From Takakia lepidozioides (Eukaryota; Streptophyta; Takakiopsida; Takakiales; Takakiaceae), in NCBI GenBank assembly GCA_030704615.1, contig CM060732.1, forward strand, positions 38,421,053-38,485,052: a DNA stretch of 64,000 nt, written 5' to 3'. Below are positions 10,864-21,090 of this stretch, piece after piece. Both the position numbers and the translations under genes were made by a program. Each line of letters starts with the position of its first letter. Position 1 is the first letter of the stretch. The notes below the pieces were generated by a model, which did not search any database, was not told the origin of the DNA, and saw nothing but the letters and a program-made list of their open reading frames with translations.

Positions 10864-12279
10864 ATGGGGGCTGCCACTTTCTTCTCGCCTGCACTAACCT
10901 GTTGTTGTGTGGCCATGAGTGATGTAGGCATGGATGATCCATTATACGATGCTCTTCTCCATAGGTGCAAAACCGGCACCCACCTTAGTGGCATATCCAA
11001 GCTGCTCATGAGGCAAGTCAACTATCACTTACCCAGCCACCGGGAAAGTGAAGGGAGATCGTTCAGAGTCACTGCTTTGGAAGGTACCTCTGCTGTGGAA
11101 GTCCCTTCTAGGTCCGTTGTCCCTACTTTACTCGATTTGTACCATGCTTCTACTTATGCAGGCCATTTGGGGATTGCTAAAACTGTCAAAAGATTGCAGG
11201 AGCAGTATCACTGGAAAGGCTTAGTTAAAGATGTCTCAGCTTTCATTGCAAGATGTGTGCCCTGTCATGCTAAGACCATCCTACCTAGGACCGAAGCTCC
11301 CTTACTTTTGCAGCCAATCCCGGTGACTAAACCATTTGCCAGGGTTGGCTTAGATCTAGTTGGACCCCTTAAATCCATGTCCAAGGGCCATACGTATCTT
11401 GCGGTTGCTACGGACTACCTGACGAAATGGGTTGAGCTCCGACCTCTGGTTGCTAAGGATAGTGATGAGGTGGTGCAGTTCTTTTTGATAAGGTGATACT
11501 TTGTCATGGTTGCCCTCTTGAAATCCTCACAGATCAAGGTACTGAGTTCTGCAACCAACTTATGGATTGTCTTGTTTAATCTCAACACTAAGCATGCCGT
11601 TACTGCTCCCTACAATCCCTAATGCAATGGTTTGACAGAACGATTTAACAAAACTATATGCCAGATGCTCGAGAAGAATGGAACACTAATTGATGAATGG
11701 GATATTGCCGTGTCTATTCTGCTCTTTGCCTATAGGACTTCTATCCATGCCAGTACCAAAATCTCACCTTTTGAACTTTTGTATGGTAGGAAATGTAGAA
11801 CTCCTTTGCATATCTCCTGGCTGCAGGTATCCGCAACTGAGCCTGAGAATTGGGAAGTCTTTTTGCTTTCCATGGATGCTAGACGACGTAGTTTGCATTA
11901 AACAACTAAATCTAACATTGTGTTTGCCCAAGCTGCTCAGGCCAAGAATTACAACAGATGTGTTGTGTATTCTGAGTCATTCAAGGTAGGCCAGTCTGTT
12001 TGTGTCAGGCTCCAGCCCGGTAAGCAGATATCTAAGGCCAAACGTAGGATTGATGGCGCTTACGTTATCTCTGATATTCTTCCTGGCAGGCAGTATGTCT
12101 TGCTCCCCCAACATGCTTCTACTCCTTACTTGGCTAGCTCCATTCATGTTTCGTTGCTTGTTCCATGCACTCTTACTTTTGATCTAACCTGTTTGAATGT
12201 TGAGAACTGTCAGGTGATCTTCACCCCCACAGCTCGGACAGCTCGTGATCAGACCATGGCATCTTCTTCTTTAGAGTAG
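10864..12279 (+). pseudogene. Ty3 integrase, broken
   Basis: Integrase inserts element cDNA. The HHCC zinc domain is seen as YHASTYAGHLG with CVPCHAK (11140-11274). The first catalytic Asp is in VGLDLVGPL (11344-11370), the second in EILTDQGTEF (about 11520-11549, another frame), and the catalytic Glu in GLTERFNKT (11629-11655). The C-terminal segment VGQSVCVRLQPGKQ is in 11980-12030. Frame breaks at about 11494 and 11901 disable it. Confidence 0.85.
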
Positions 12280-12280
12280 T

Positions 12281-13106
12281 TTTTGCATTTCGTGACAGTT
12301 TTCTGTACCAATTGTAGCACTTGGGGTTTTTCTTATGGGATGTTTTGTCCTCCACCTAGCTTGCGGGGTGAGGTTTTCTTCCCTAGGTTTTTTCATCTCT
12401 TGTGTGCCGGGTGTGTAGTTTGTTTTGGCTAGGCTTCGTTTTTGTTCATCCTGAGCTCATCACTTGCAGGAGCTCACAGTTTCTAGTGGCCCCAGCAGAC
12501 TTCACATATGTGGAGCTGGGATTCCTTCTCACCTTCCTTTTCGACTTGGATGAATGGAGGAGGGATGCGCCCCGGATGATTTAGGGATGGACGGAGCCGG
12601 GATGAAGTCTAGATAAACTTACATTTTGCGCATAAAGATGAGCTGGCAACAACTGATGACTTTATTAGGTGTTGTCTTATTCTAACAGCTAGTTTAGGAT
12701 TAGATTAGGATGGATCTGCGTGATTTGGCTTCTTTCTATGGCTATGCTGGAAGGGCATATGGCTGGCCTATATGTAAGTGCCACGCAATACTAAGATTAG
12801 ATTACGACCTAATACTATTTAAGCTCGACTGCTGTGGCAGTGGAGGTGGTGGCTTTTGGGTCTTACGCGAGTGTACGCTTGGTGTAACGGTGTGCTTGAG
12901 TGTGAGGATGAATGCATTTTGGAAGTCCGATTCTGTTGCGTCCTCTTCGTGAGATTCCGTCTTCTCTGCCAGGCCCATCTATCGACTACATTCCGCAGAT
13001 AGGATTAAGTCCTGTAGAGGAAGGGGAACAAACCCACAGCGCCGGAATCAGACTTCACATCCACAAGGGCCTGAATTGTGGGATGTCACTCCCTTATTTC
13101 ATTGTA
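12281..13106 (+). mobile_element. Ty3 3' flank, possible 3' LTR
   Basis: No gene. A purine-rich run (about 12549-12563, AATGGAGGAGGGA) is followed by TGCGCC, a possible polypurine tract and LTR start. A TATTTAAG box lies near 12818. Without a second LTR copy in the window the boundaries cannot be confirmed. Confidence 0.3.
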
Positions 13107-13107
13107 A

Positions 13108-13132
13108 AATAATAATAACAATAATAATAATA
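13108..13132. repeat. (AAT)n microsatellite
   Basis: Imperfect AAT/ATA trinucleotide run within AT-rich sequence. Confidence 0.8.
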
Positions 13133-13249
13133 CTTTTCTCCAATTTTGTCTGTTGTATAGATTTTAATGTTTTCCCCCTTCTTTTAAATTTAAAAAAATA
13201 AAATAAACAGTGAGTGGCAGGCTGCACTCTCGGTTTACAGAGAATCTCT

Positions 13250-13372
13250 CCCACTCTTGTTTGGAAGTCTCAAATAGTTGCCCAGAATGCAGAATATGCT
13301 CCGCGGGATGCGGTGGGGATGCGGTATGAGCACATGCAATGGGCTGGGGTGATGCCTGACAAGGCCACTCAA
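13250..13372 (+). pseudogene. PPR repeat relic
   Basis: The segment reading YEHMQWAGVMPDKAT matches the end of an S motif and start of a P motif in the neighbouring PPR genes (YEQMQWEGVTPDRVT). The upstream nucleotides also align loosely with the WSAMIAGYAQHG block. No flanking array remains, so it is a small isolated remnant. Confidence 0.5.
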
Positions 13373-13444
13373 CTTGAAAGAAAGAAAAAAGTAGGCAATA
13401 CTGCTCGGTTTGGAGGAACAAGTTGTGAGACCCAGGAAACATGA

Positions 13445-14890
13445 AGAGGGGGCTTGTAGTAAAGAAAAACTTTACTCCTCCCATAGGAAGTGTAATTTAT
13501 GGTGTTGCGGCCATAACCAGAGCAGGCCCTAACGTACCATCAAAGGAACAAGGAACATGCACCATGAGCACCATGATCCCAGATCTCTATTAGCTAAGAC
13601 GACACCCCTGAGTGACGGAATTACTTTCCAAAAAGTACCAGACACCTCCCAAAAAACAGAGAAAAAAACGGAACAGAGTCACCAGTCGCAAACAACCAGG
13701 AATGCCAACTGTACTTGATGAAGGACCACAAGAAGAATGACAAAGAGAATTGAAACATCCTTCAATGCTATCGTGTCACGAAGCACTATGACATGAAAAG
13801 TACGCTTCTCCTGCCTGCATCAAATCCCAACGAAGTCAACAATGAGGTGAGTACTCCAAGGAGACACAGGACCTGCTTAGAGGAAAAGTCTCATATGTAG
13901 CCAATGGTGAAAAGGAGTGAAGCAAAAGAAACTGGTTCATCCCGTGCATGTTTGCAACACAGTGATGCCACATACTAGGTACCCATGATGAACAAAATAG
14001 CAGCCATACATAAACTCAAGGCCTCCACAGATAATTTAAAGGTGACTCTACATCCGTCGCAAAATGCGATCTTGAGCTCACAAGAGAGACACTCCAACGC
14101 CAAGAGATCACTACCTCCACAGGCCAGTTCCAATATGCCCTTTCTTGCCACAACTATAAAGACTACACCAGCTGATAGAAGAAACAGGCAAACCAACTGG
14201 TCAAACTCTTGTTACCAAAACCCTCATCCTTATGTCCCTACCTAGAGAATGCAATGCAAACACCCAACACCATCTCTGGTCCAACCTCTGCATGGCCTCA
14301 GCGCCGGGCCTTGCTTTCACCGCCAATACAAGATCTAGCTATCACGCTACTATCCAGCGATAAAAAGGAACCAGTGCAAAATGACAATGGCAACACAAAT
14401 TCCCACCCCAAACCCCACACTCCCACTGCCCCATACAACAGGCCCCGCCCTCACTGTCACTGCCGATCAGTGCTCAGGCACATGCTGCAAACGAGAAGCA
14501 TGGCAAAAAGCACCCTCACCTAACAGAAGTGTTTGCTGAGCTTCTCAGTCACTGGACTCTGCACAGCTGAAAGAGTGGCCATTCTGCACACACAAAATGT
14601 GAAAGCCAACACAACTTCAACTCCAGGACTATATGCCAGGGGTTTGCCAACACTTTCATGAGTCTCAGCTGTAGACCAATTCTAGACCTTGCGATTCCAA
14701 GGGCCCCTAAGTTCTAAGGTTTCCCATGACTTCAGCTATATTCACATTTGAAATTGTGATCATCACCATTGGATTTAACTACTTGATGTTGCGCACTCAC
14801 TTCATTCCACTCCAACCTTTTCCTGCAAGACTAGTTAGGAGTCATTAATTTGTCACCCTCACCTTAAAGCAAGGCCCTATCTGTCATGCA
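13445..14890. other. Intergenic, nothing recognised
   Basis: Only short frames without known motifs. It includes the 3' flank of the minus-strand PPR gene that ends at 14902. Confidence 0.5.
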
Positions 14891-14901
14891 TGTTCCTTGC
14901 T

Positions 14902-17175
14902 TCACCAGTAATCCCCACAAGAACAGACTCCATCTTGGACATGGTGAAAGCGGGTCGCATCTCTCACGACAACTGCTCGCCCAGCAATCTTCGAGATGAA
15001 TTTGGTGAAGGTGTGGCAGTCACCACACACCCGAAGATTCTTCACAATACGGATAGATGTCCCAGGGGGGGTGCTGATGAGCCCAAAAGCAATGGCCAGC
15101 TTCTCACTATGGTGGCCAAGAGAATGTTCCTTTTGCTCCTCCTCCACATCATGCAATACAAAGCACGTGTCAGGCACATATCCTGCTTCCTTCATCTGCC
15201 CAGCCACTCGCTTCAACTGAGAATGGATCTCCTTGATTTGTGGATGCAATTTATCTTCTACAAGAAAAGAATGCAACTCATTGTTGACCTCAATGCAGCT
15301 GCACCCTGGCTCCTTTCGAACACCTCTCCCCTTCATCATTTTCCTCACCTTTGATTTGTCATCCCACCTGCCAGCCGCAGCATAGATGTTCGACAGCAGC
15401 ACATAACTGGAAGGGTCCTGTGGATTCTTTCTATTAAGGCATTTTGCCGCATGCTCTGCTAGCTCCACGTCACTGTGCATTCTGCAAGCACCAAGCAAGG
15501 CACCCCACACTCCAGCATCAGGTTCAATTGGCATTTTGTTGATGAGGTTCTCTGCCTCATCCAATCGCCCTGCACGGCCAAGAAGGTCTACCATGCAGCC
15601 AAAGTGCTCCACTGTAGGAGTGAGGCCATGATCTTTAGTCATGGAATCACAGTAGTGATAGCCTTCATCCACTAGGCCCACATGGCTGCATGCAGCGAGG
15701 ACAGATATAAACGTGATACCATTTGGTTTCAAGCCTTGCTGTTGCATTTGTTCAAATAGTTTCAGGGCCTCCCTACCACATCCATGCTGGGCACATCCTG
15801 CAATCATGGCGTTCCAAGAGACCACATCTCGATTAGCCATACTGTCAAACACTTGACGTGCATCCTTCATGCTGCCACACTTGGCGTACATGTCCACAAG
15901 GGTATTATCCAAATTAATATATGACATAATTCCAACTTTGATGATGTCGGCATGGACCTCTTTCCCCTTTTCCAGAGCTCCTAGGCTGGCACACGCATTG
16001 AGGGTGCCAATGAATGTGACCCTGTTGGGCTTTACCCCTTCCCATTGCATTTGTTCATAGATCTTGACAGCCTCCCTACCATACCCATGGTGAGCATATC
16101 CTGCAATCATCGCACTCCATGAGACAACGTCTCGCATGTCCATATTATCAAACACTTGACGTGCATCCTTCATGCTCCCACACTTAGCATACATGTCAAC
16201 AAGGGAATTCACCAAGTTGATATGTGATGCAATTCCAGCTTTGGTGATGGTAGCATGGACCTCCTTGCCCTTTTCCAGGGCTTCTAGCGTGGCACATGCA
16301 TTGAGAATGCAAATAAATGTGACCATATTGGGCGCCACTCCTTCCCCTTGCATTTGCTCATACATCTCAAAAGCCTCTGCACCACATCCAAGCTGAGAAT
16401 AGCCTGCTATCATGATGTTCCATGAGACAACATCCGGTTTACCCATCGCATTGAACAGTTTATGTGCATCCTTCATGCTCCCGCATTTTGCATACATAGT
16501 GATGAGGGTATTCTCCAAATTAATGTATGGTGGAATCCCAGCTTTAATGATGTCAGCATGGACCTCTCTGCCTTTTTCCAAGGCTTCTAGGCTGGCACAT
16601 GCATTGAGGATGCAAATGAATGTGACCCTGTCAGGAGTTACCCCTTCTTGTCGCATTTGCTCATAGATCTTCAGAACTTCCCTACCACTCCCATGCCTAG
16701 TGTACCCTGCCATCATAATGGCCCATGTAAACAAATTTCGTTCAGGCATTTTGTCAAATACTTGGCGTGCATCAACTACACTCCCACACTTGGCATACAT
16801 GTTGACAAGAGTGTTTAGTAGAAAAATGTCTGGCTTGAATCCACTTTGGATCATGTGGGTGTGCACCTTCTTTCCCTCTGCTAGGTCTTTCATCTTGATA
16901 CACTCCTGAAAGAGACAGGCATACGAGTTGGAGTCTGCCCGAGTGCCTTGGTGGTTCAAAATGTGCAGCGCCTCGTTCAATGGTCCTGCTTTACATAGTA
17001 TCCTCACATCCTCATATCCATCAGAAGAGTTATTGTTGACACCATCCCCCCATCCTGCTGTGGAGGTACTACTCCCAGAAGTCCAATGTTTGACAGAAAC
17101 CTGTGCCTGATTCAGCCCTGCCATCCTGCAGAGTTCAAAACTCTTAGTTGCAAACTTTTCACTGAAAGCTGGCAT
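14902..17175 (-). CDS. PLS-class PPR protein with DYW deaminase domain (unit U1)
   Basis: Intronless 757-residue organellar RNA-editing factor. Residues 1-60 are a Ser/Thr-rich leader with SFELCRMAGLNQAQ. PLS triplets follow from about residue 78 to 530, with L motifs of the type VTFICILNACASLEALEKG and P motifs like NTLITMYAKCGSMKDAH. E motifs follow (VEHFGCMVDLLGRAGRLDEA, SYVLLSNIYAAAGRWDDK). The C-terminal DYW domain has the deaminase signature HSE (H689, E691) and CGDC (C717, C720), and ends in CSCGDYW. These are the zinc and catalytic residues of C-to-U editing DYW proteins. It has four full PLS blocks before the final E region, two fewer than its paralogues. The ATG at 17175 follows a relic OSB exon by about 142 nt. 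The RNA target is unknown. Confidence 0.92.
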   Translation of the reverse strand: MPAFSEKFATKSFELCRMAGLNQAQVSVKHWTSGSSTSTAGWGDGVNNNSSDGYEDVRILCKAGPLNEALHILNHQGTRADSNSYACLFQECIKMKDLAEGKKVHTHMIQSGFKPDIFLLNTLVNMYAKCGSVVDARQVFDKMPERNLFTWAIMMAGYTRHGSGREVLKIYEQMRQEGVTPDRVTFICILNACASLEALEKGREVHADIIKAGIPPYINLENTLITMYAKCGSMKDAHKLFNAMGKPDVVSWNIMIAGYSQLGCGAEAFEMYEQMQGEGVAPNMVTFICILNACATLEALEKGKEVHATITKAGIASHINLVNSLVDMYAKCGSMKDARQVFDNMDMRDVVSWSAMIAGYAHHGYGREAVKIYEQMQWEGVKPNRVTFIGTLNACASLGALEKGKEVHADIIKVGIMSYINLDNTLVDMYAKCGSMKDARQVFDSMANRDVVSWNAMIAGCAQHGCGREALKLFEQMQQQGLKPNGITFISVLAACSHVGLVDEGYHYCDSMTKDHGLTPTVEHFGCMVDLLGRAGRLDEAENLINKMPIEPDAGVWGALLGACRMHSDVELAEHAAKCLNRKNPQDPSSYVLLSNIYAAAGRWDDKSKVRKMMKGRGVRKEPGCSCIEVNNELHSFLVEDKLHPQIKEIHSQLKRVAGQMKEAGYVPDTCFVLHDVEEEQKEHSLGHHSEKLAIAFGLISTPPGTSIRIVKNLRVCGDCHTFTKFISKIAGRAVVVRDATRFHHVQDGVCSCGDYW

Positions 17176-17317
17176 TGATACATTTCAAAGCAAAGCTTCA
17201 GGGTACAATCATCCCTTCAAGCCCACAGGCTTCTTATAACTAGAGTTAACCAATTTAGTGCTGTCATCTACTTGGAGGAAGAAACTGTTACAATTCCATC
17301 TCTTTCGCTTAAACCCT

Positions 17318-17800
17318 TCAATCCTCATAAAAACAATACCTGCAGTATTCTCTGCATGGTGCTCCATTGTGTACTTTGACATTACAACCATCACCAGATT
17401 GTGCTCGCCCTTGCATCATGGCAGCAAGATCTGTTTTCACCCAAGGAGGGTTTGCCCAACTTTCCATCCAAATAACCTCCTTTGTGCACATATGTTAGAA
17501 GTATGGTGATCTTGGGCTTCTCTGTGGAATCAAACAATGAGCAGCTGAGCTTCAGCTGTGGTTCAAATGTAACGTGCTATGACCACCAAAACTCCAGCAA
17601 ACAGACAAAGCAACCTTATATATCCAGAACGAGGATAGCTTCACCTTGTCAAACCTCTTGTCCCACCACTGTGAAGGATCTGAGAAGAACTCCTGCCGCC
17701 GCTGCTCTATGGTCTGGGCTTGACCTGCGTGCAAGACCTCCAAGAGCATGAGAACTTCACCAACTTCCAAATTGCTACACCAAATTTGATAGCATTTCTG
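17318..17800 (-). pseudogene. OSB-like terminal exons upstream of PPR U1
   Basis: Two relic exons of an organellar single-stranded DNA-binding (OSB) gene. Exon A ends RQEFFSDPSQWWDKRFDK at 17645 and is followed by a GTGAAG donor. The intron is about 123 nt and ends CCACAG. Exon B (17521-17318) reads RSPRSPYF, stop, HMCTKEVIW, then MESWANPPWVKTDLAAM, and closes with TGA at 17318-17320. Together they match the OSB PDF motif (WWDNR, PDF, LW, PPWV). The D of PDF is Y here and a stop follows, so it is dead. The N-terminal OB-fold is not recognisable upstream. Confidence 0.75.
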
Positions 17801-20060
17801 CAAATTCCAATGTGCTGTCTCTCGACCTCATTCACACAGGAAAGATACAGGGCATACAACATATCACAGATTTTGCACCACATACCACAGAAGCTCGTAG
17901 CGACAAAGCTCCCAATACAAGCCAGGCAGTGGATAATAAGTCTGTTATCCATCCACCATCCCATTGTGCTCCACATTGTGTCACGGGAGCTGGAGCTTCA
18001 CAAGCCTGAAGTCTGCTAATATTGAAGGCTTTCTGAGAAAACCAGAAGAGGGCAGCCGAGCGGCCCCACATTTCCAACCACGTCATCTGCAACCACCACA
18101 ATGCCACAATCATCGCTTCAAACAACAGGCAACGACTTCGTACAAACTTCAGTGCAACTGTGAATTTAGTGCAGGGGAAAACTACACAGCTGTAATTTTC
18201 CTACGTGTGCCCAAGGTCTCCTATAGTTATATTGTTCAGCAAGAGGTCACCTTCACCAAGAAGGCGTGCATTCAGTACGTGGAAGGACGACGTACCCGAT
18301 ATCAGACTCTTTACTGAGCCTTGCCTGAAGAGAAACTCGGGTTGAAGGAAATGCGCCTCTCTCGAGAAGGGTGGATTCACGCTCAGTCAGTCTATGAGTA
18401 CAGGCGTAAGAATCGTATGCCTTTCTTTCAGCTTTCACTGAAAAACTTGAAGCGCTTAAGAGACAATGCTGTTTTGCACCACCAATATGCCGTGGGCATT
18501 TGAAAAGACAAGGTTCAAACGTGTTTTCGAGTTAGAAGAAAGACTCTACAATTGCACGTCTCTTCTGATTTCCTCGAGGCTCGGTACGCGTCACGGCCAT
18601 CATCGAAAAGGTGGTGAACCTGCATCGCGAAGTTGCATACACACATCAGTCCATGGCCTATCCCGTCAATCTTGTGCAGGATGTGAAGCATTCCGCTCCT
18701 TCACCGCATGCAGAAGTCCTGCGCACTGAAGAGAGCACACGTTTGATTTCCACTTCAAGTGTGTCACTAAACCGTGCTCTGCGCGCGCAGGGAGAGGCCA
18801 TAGCCAAAGCCCTGCCTTCTTCTTGTTATGAGAAGGCGGCAGTCCTGACATCAGGCAGCAGAGGATGGGGCACGCTGTGCAGGGGATATCAGCGTCCAGT
18901 TTCAGGATTTCGAGCTTGAGAACCTTGCGAGTGATGGCTATGACGCGCCCCCATCCTCCTGCGACAACGAGTACAGGTATATAGACATGTACTCTTTGCG
19001 TTGTGTTTTTGGGCCTTTGAAAGGTGTGTATGGGAGATGCAGGCTTCTTTTAGTACTTCCTCCCACTTCTTCCGTTCCTGGCCCACAGCTGGCCCGTTAA
19101 TCTGCTCTTTGGCTATCAGTGATGGCTATGACATTCTCCCGGCCTCCAGGGAAACCGAAAGACTTGGAACTTTTTCCTATTCTGTGGGATCCTCAGTTGT
19201 GTGCGTCGTAGTGATGCAGGCTTCATTTTGTTTATTTAGTCATCCGAGTAGAAACCACACCCACTTCAGTGGAACAAGTTTACAGGAACGTGACTGTAAC
19301 GGACAACCTGGTCCTCCTTAGATCGGCTCCTTGCGTGATTAGATAAAACTGATGATGAAAGTCTCTATGTCAGGCACATGCTCCTCTCAGCATTCAAACT
19401 GGCACGGATGTGATATATGTGGATGTGATGACCCTGCCAGAGATAGAGATTGATTGATACAGTAATATACATTAGGGCAATTAGGATCCGCTGAAGATCT
19501 GTATTTAGTTGTGTTGGCATGCAGGCAGAGCATAGACTGGCTTCGGCTCGAGTGCATGTCAGAGTCTTTGCATTGTTGAGATAGAAGGTCTGAGAGGCTA
19601 TCTCGTTTTTCAGTTTCTCAAATGGAAAGGACATTTTTCCTTCCCTGATTGAAGCTTCTAATATGTTTTTGTAGACTGAGCATGATGAGTTGCTCTGAAT
19701 TATGACAGTTGGATCTTGTCTGTCCCACCTGCCATGAGTGGTGCTTGCTGTAGGATCAGTTATCTGCTAACCAAAACAGTATTGAAGTTTGTATGGGCAG
19801 CATGTTGAAGATCACCACACTCAAAGACATTAGCGATTTGGATTGATTGTTGGTCAATCAAGCAGAGATAGCTACCATTAGACAGTGGGATGGTGGATGG
19901 ATATTAGAGGAATGCTCTAGTTCTGGCCAAGACTAATCGTCCATTGAAGTTTCAAGACAGGTGGGGCCATGCTGGTGGGATGGCAGATTATTGTCGAAGG
20001 ACAGAGTTGGGTGAAACAATAGCTGAGGAGGGATGTGAGTGTTGTTCACAATCAACCTGG
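17801..20060. other. Head-to-head intergenic region between PPR units U1 and U2
   Basis: No intact gene. It should hold the upstream regions of two divergent OSB-PPR units. Sequence near 17720-17800 (minus) and 20130-20220 (plus) aligns over the TGCAGAAATG...CTCATGCTCTTG stretch. I could not recognise OSB OB-fold exons in it. Confidence 0.45.
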
Positions 20061-20129
20061 CTTGAAGAGTGGCCTCCCCCAGGACAAGCTTGTTCCGTAT
20101 GTTCTCAAACTTTGTTGTGCATGACGCAG

Positions 20130-20744
20130 AGCAAGATGACAGACTTGCAGAAATGTTACAAATAGCACTCACCATTAAAGGCTGCAGCATTTACAAATTT
20201 CTCATGCTCTTGCAGCTCTTGCTCACAGATCAAGCAATGAGCATAGAACCGCCCTGGCAGGAGTTCATCTCAGATCCTTCACGCTGGCGGGACTACAGGT
20301 CTGACAAGGTAATGGTATCTTCATTTGGGACACAAGAGCAACTGAAGCTCACATGCTGATATTTTGCGGACTGGATGTAATCCAATGTACTGGCTAAGAA
20401 TGTAAAAAAACAACAATAGTGGATCTTCCCATTGTTGTGAGCAGGTTGTTCTTCCTTGTGAGCAGGTCATGAAATTTGGCTGGTCAAGGTTGGCCCTTGT
20501 TATTTGATCACAGAGAAGTCCAAGAGCACCAGACTCCAGACATAGCTGCAAGAAGGAGGTCCACTGGATGGACAGTTGGTCAAACCCTGGGGAACATTTG
20601 CCTACACAAGGATGCCCTTTGGCTTGTGCAACGCACCCCTGACATTTCAGAGGTGCTACCAAAATACAAGACCAATCACAACCTGGTCGTCCTTCTACTG
20701 GCAATGTTCACCATGAAGCTCAAGACCAAGAATACAACAGGTGA
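20130..20744 (+). pseudogene. OSB-like terminal exons upstream of PPR U2
   Basis: Exon A ends WQEFISDPSRWRDYRSDK at 20308 with a GTAATG donor. The acceptor TGATCACAG ends at 20513. Exon B starts RSPRAPDSRHSCKKEVHW, MDSWSNP, then is interrupted at 20588-20653 by foreign sequence. Homology to U1 resumes at GCTACCAAAATACAAG and ends with EYNR, TGA (20742-20744). PDF has become PDS, and WWDNR has become WRDYR. It is a dead copy of the same OSB tail seen in units U1, U3 and U4. The distance from its stop to the PPR ATG (320 nt) is longer than in the other units. Confidence 0.72.
20588..20653 (+). mobile_element. Ty3 reverse-transcriptase fragment used as filler
   Basis: The 66 bp translate as GTFAYTRMPFGLCNAPLTFQ, the conserved Ty3 RT block around motif B. 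It sits between bases that align with other OSB exon B copies (AAACCCT before, GCTACC after) and replaces about 21 bp of them. There are no LTRs or flanking duplications. It is unlike the Ty3 element at 9.2-10.6 kb, whose same motif reads MSFGLCNATATFQRL. Confidence 0.8.
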
Positions 20745-20922
20745 TTCTCTAAGAATACACGGATTTCAATTTAAACATATGTAGCTCTCACAGTTTAATT
20801 CCAACATAGATAACTGCAGCAATTTTTTAACCCTTTCCAGATGTAGTACAAGGCCTTTCATCGTGAAGAGATCTATCTTTGAAGTATCTACAAGCTTGGA
20901 TATATCATGAGATTGAGTGGAA

Positions 20923-21090
20923 ATGTGGGTACTTCAGAGTTTTGCATCAAACAGGATGCCAGTGTTGAACCAGACAGACGTATTTGTTGAACATCAGACT
21001 GGCTGGAGGGGTAGTACATCCACCATTAGAAATGCTTCTGAAGGAGTAGCAAGGGAGGGAGTCAATGACAACACTGCCAGCGCTTGTGGG
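20923..21090 (+). pseudogene. Out-of-frame N-terminal leader of PPR U2
   Basis: From ATG 20923 the frame reads MWVLQSFASNRMPVLNQ and GVNDNTASACGD. This aligns with the first 50 residues of U1 (SFELCRMAGLNQAQ and DGVNNNSSDGYED). At about 21085-21095 a small indel shifts it out of the frame of the PPR array. In other paralogues this leader joins directly to RILCKAG. Confidence 0.7.

Larger units (their letters stand above)
7456..12280 (+). mobile_element. Degenerate Ty3-type LTR retrotransposon
   Basis: Gag, protease, RT, RNase H and integrase follow in the Ty3 order (integrase last), each in fragments separated by stops and frameshifts. The left part of gag and the 5' LTR are absent; gag is cut off at the CACTA-like end at 7455. 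No chromodomain is visible downstream of integrase. The parts are described separately below. Confidence 0.85.
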
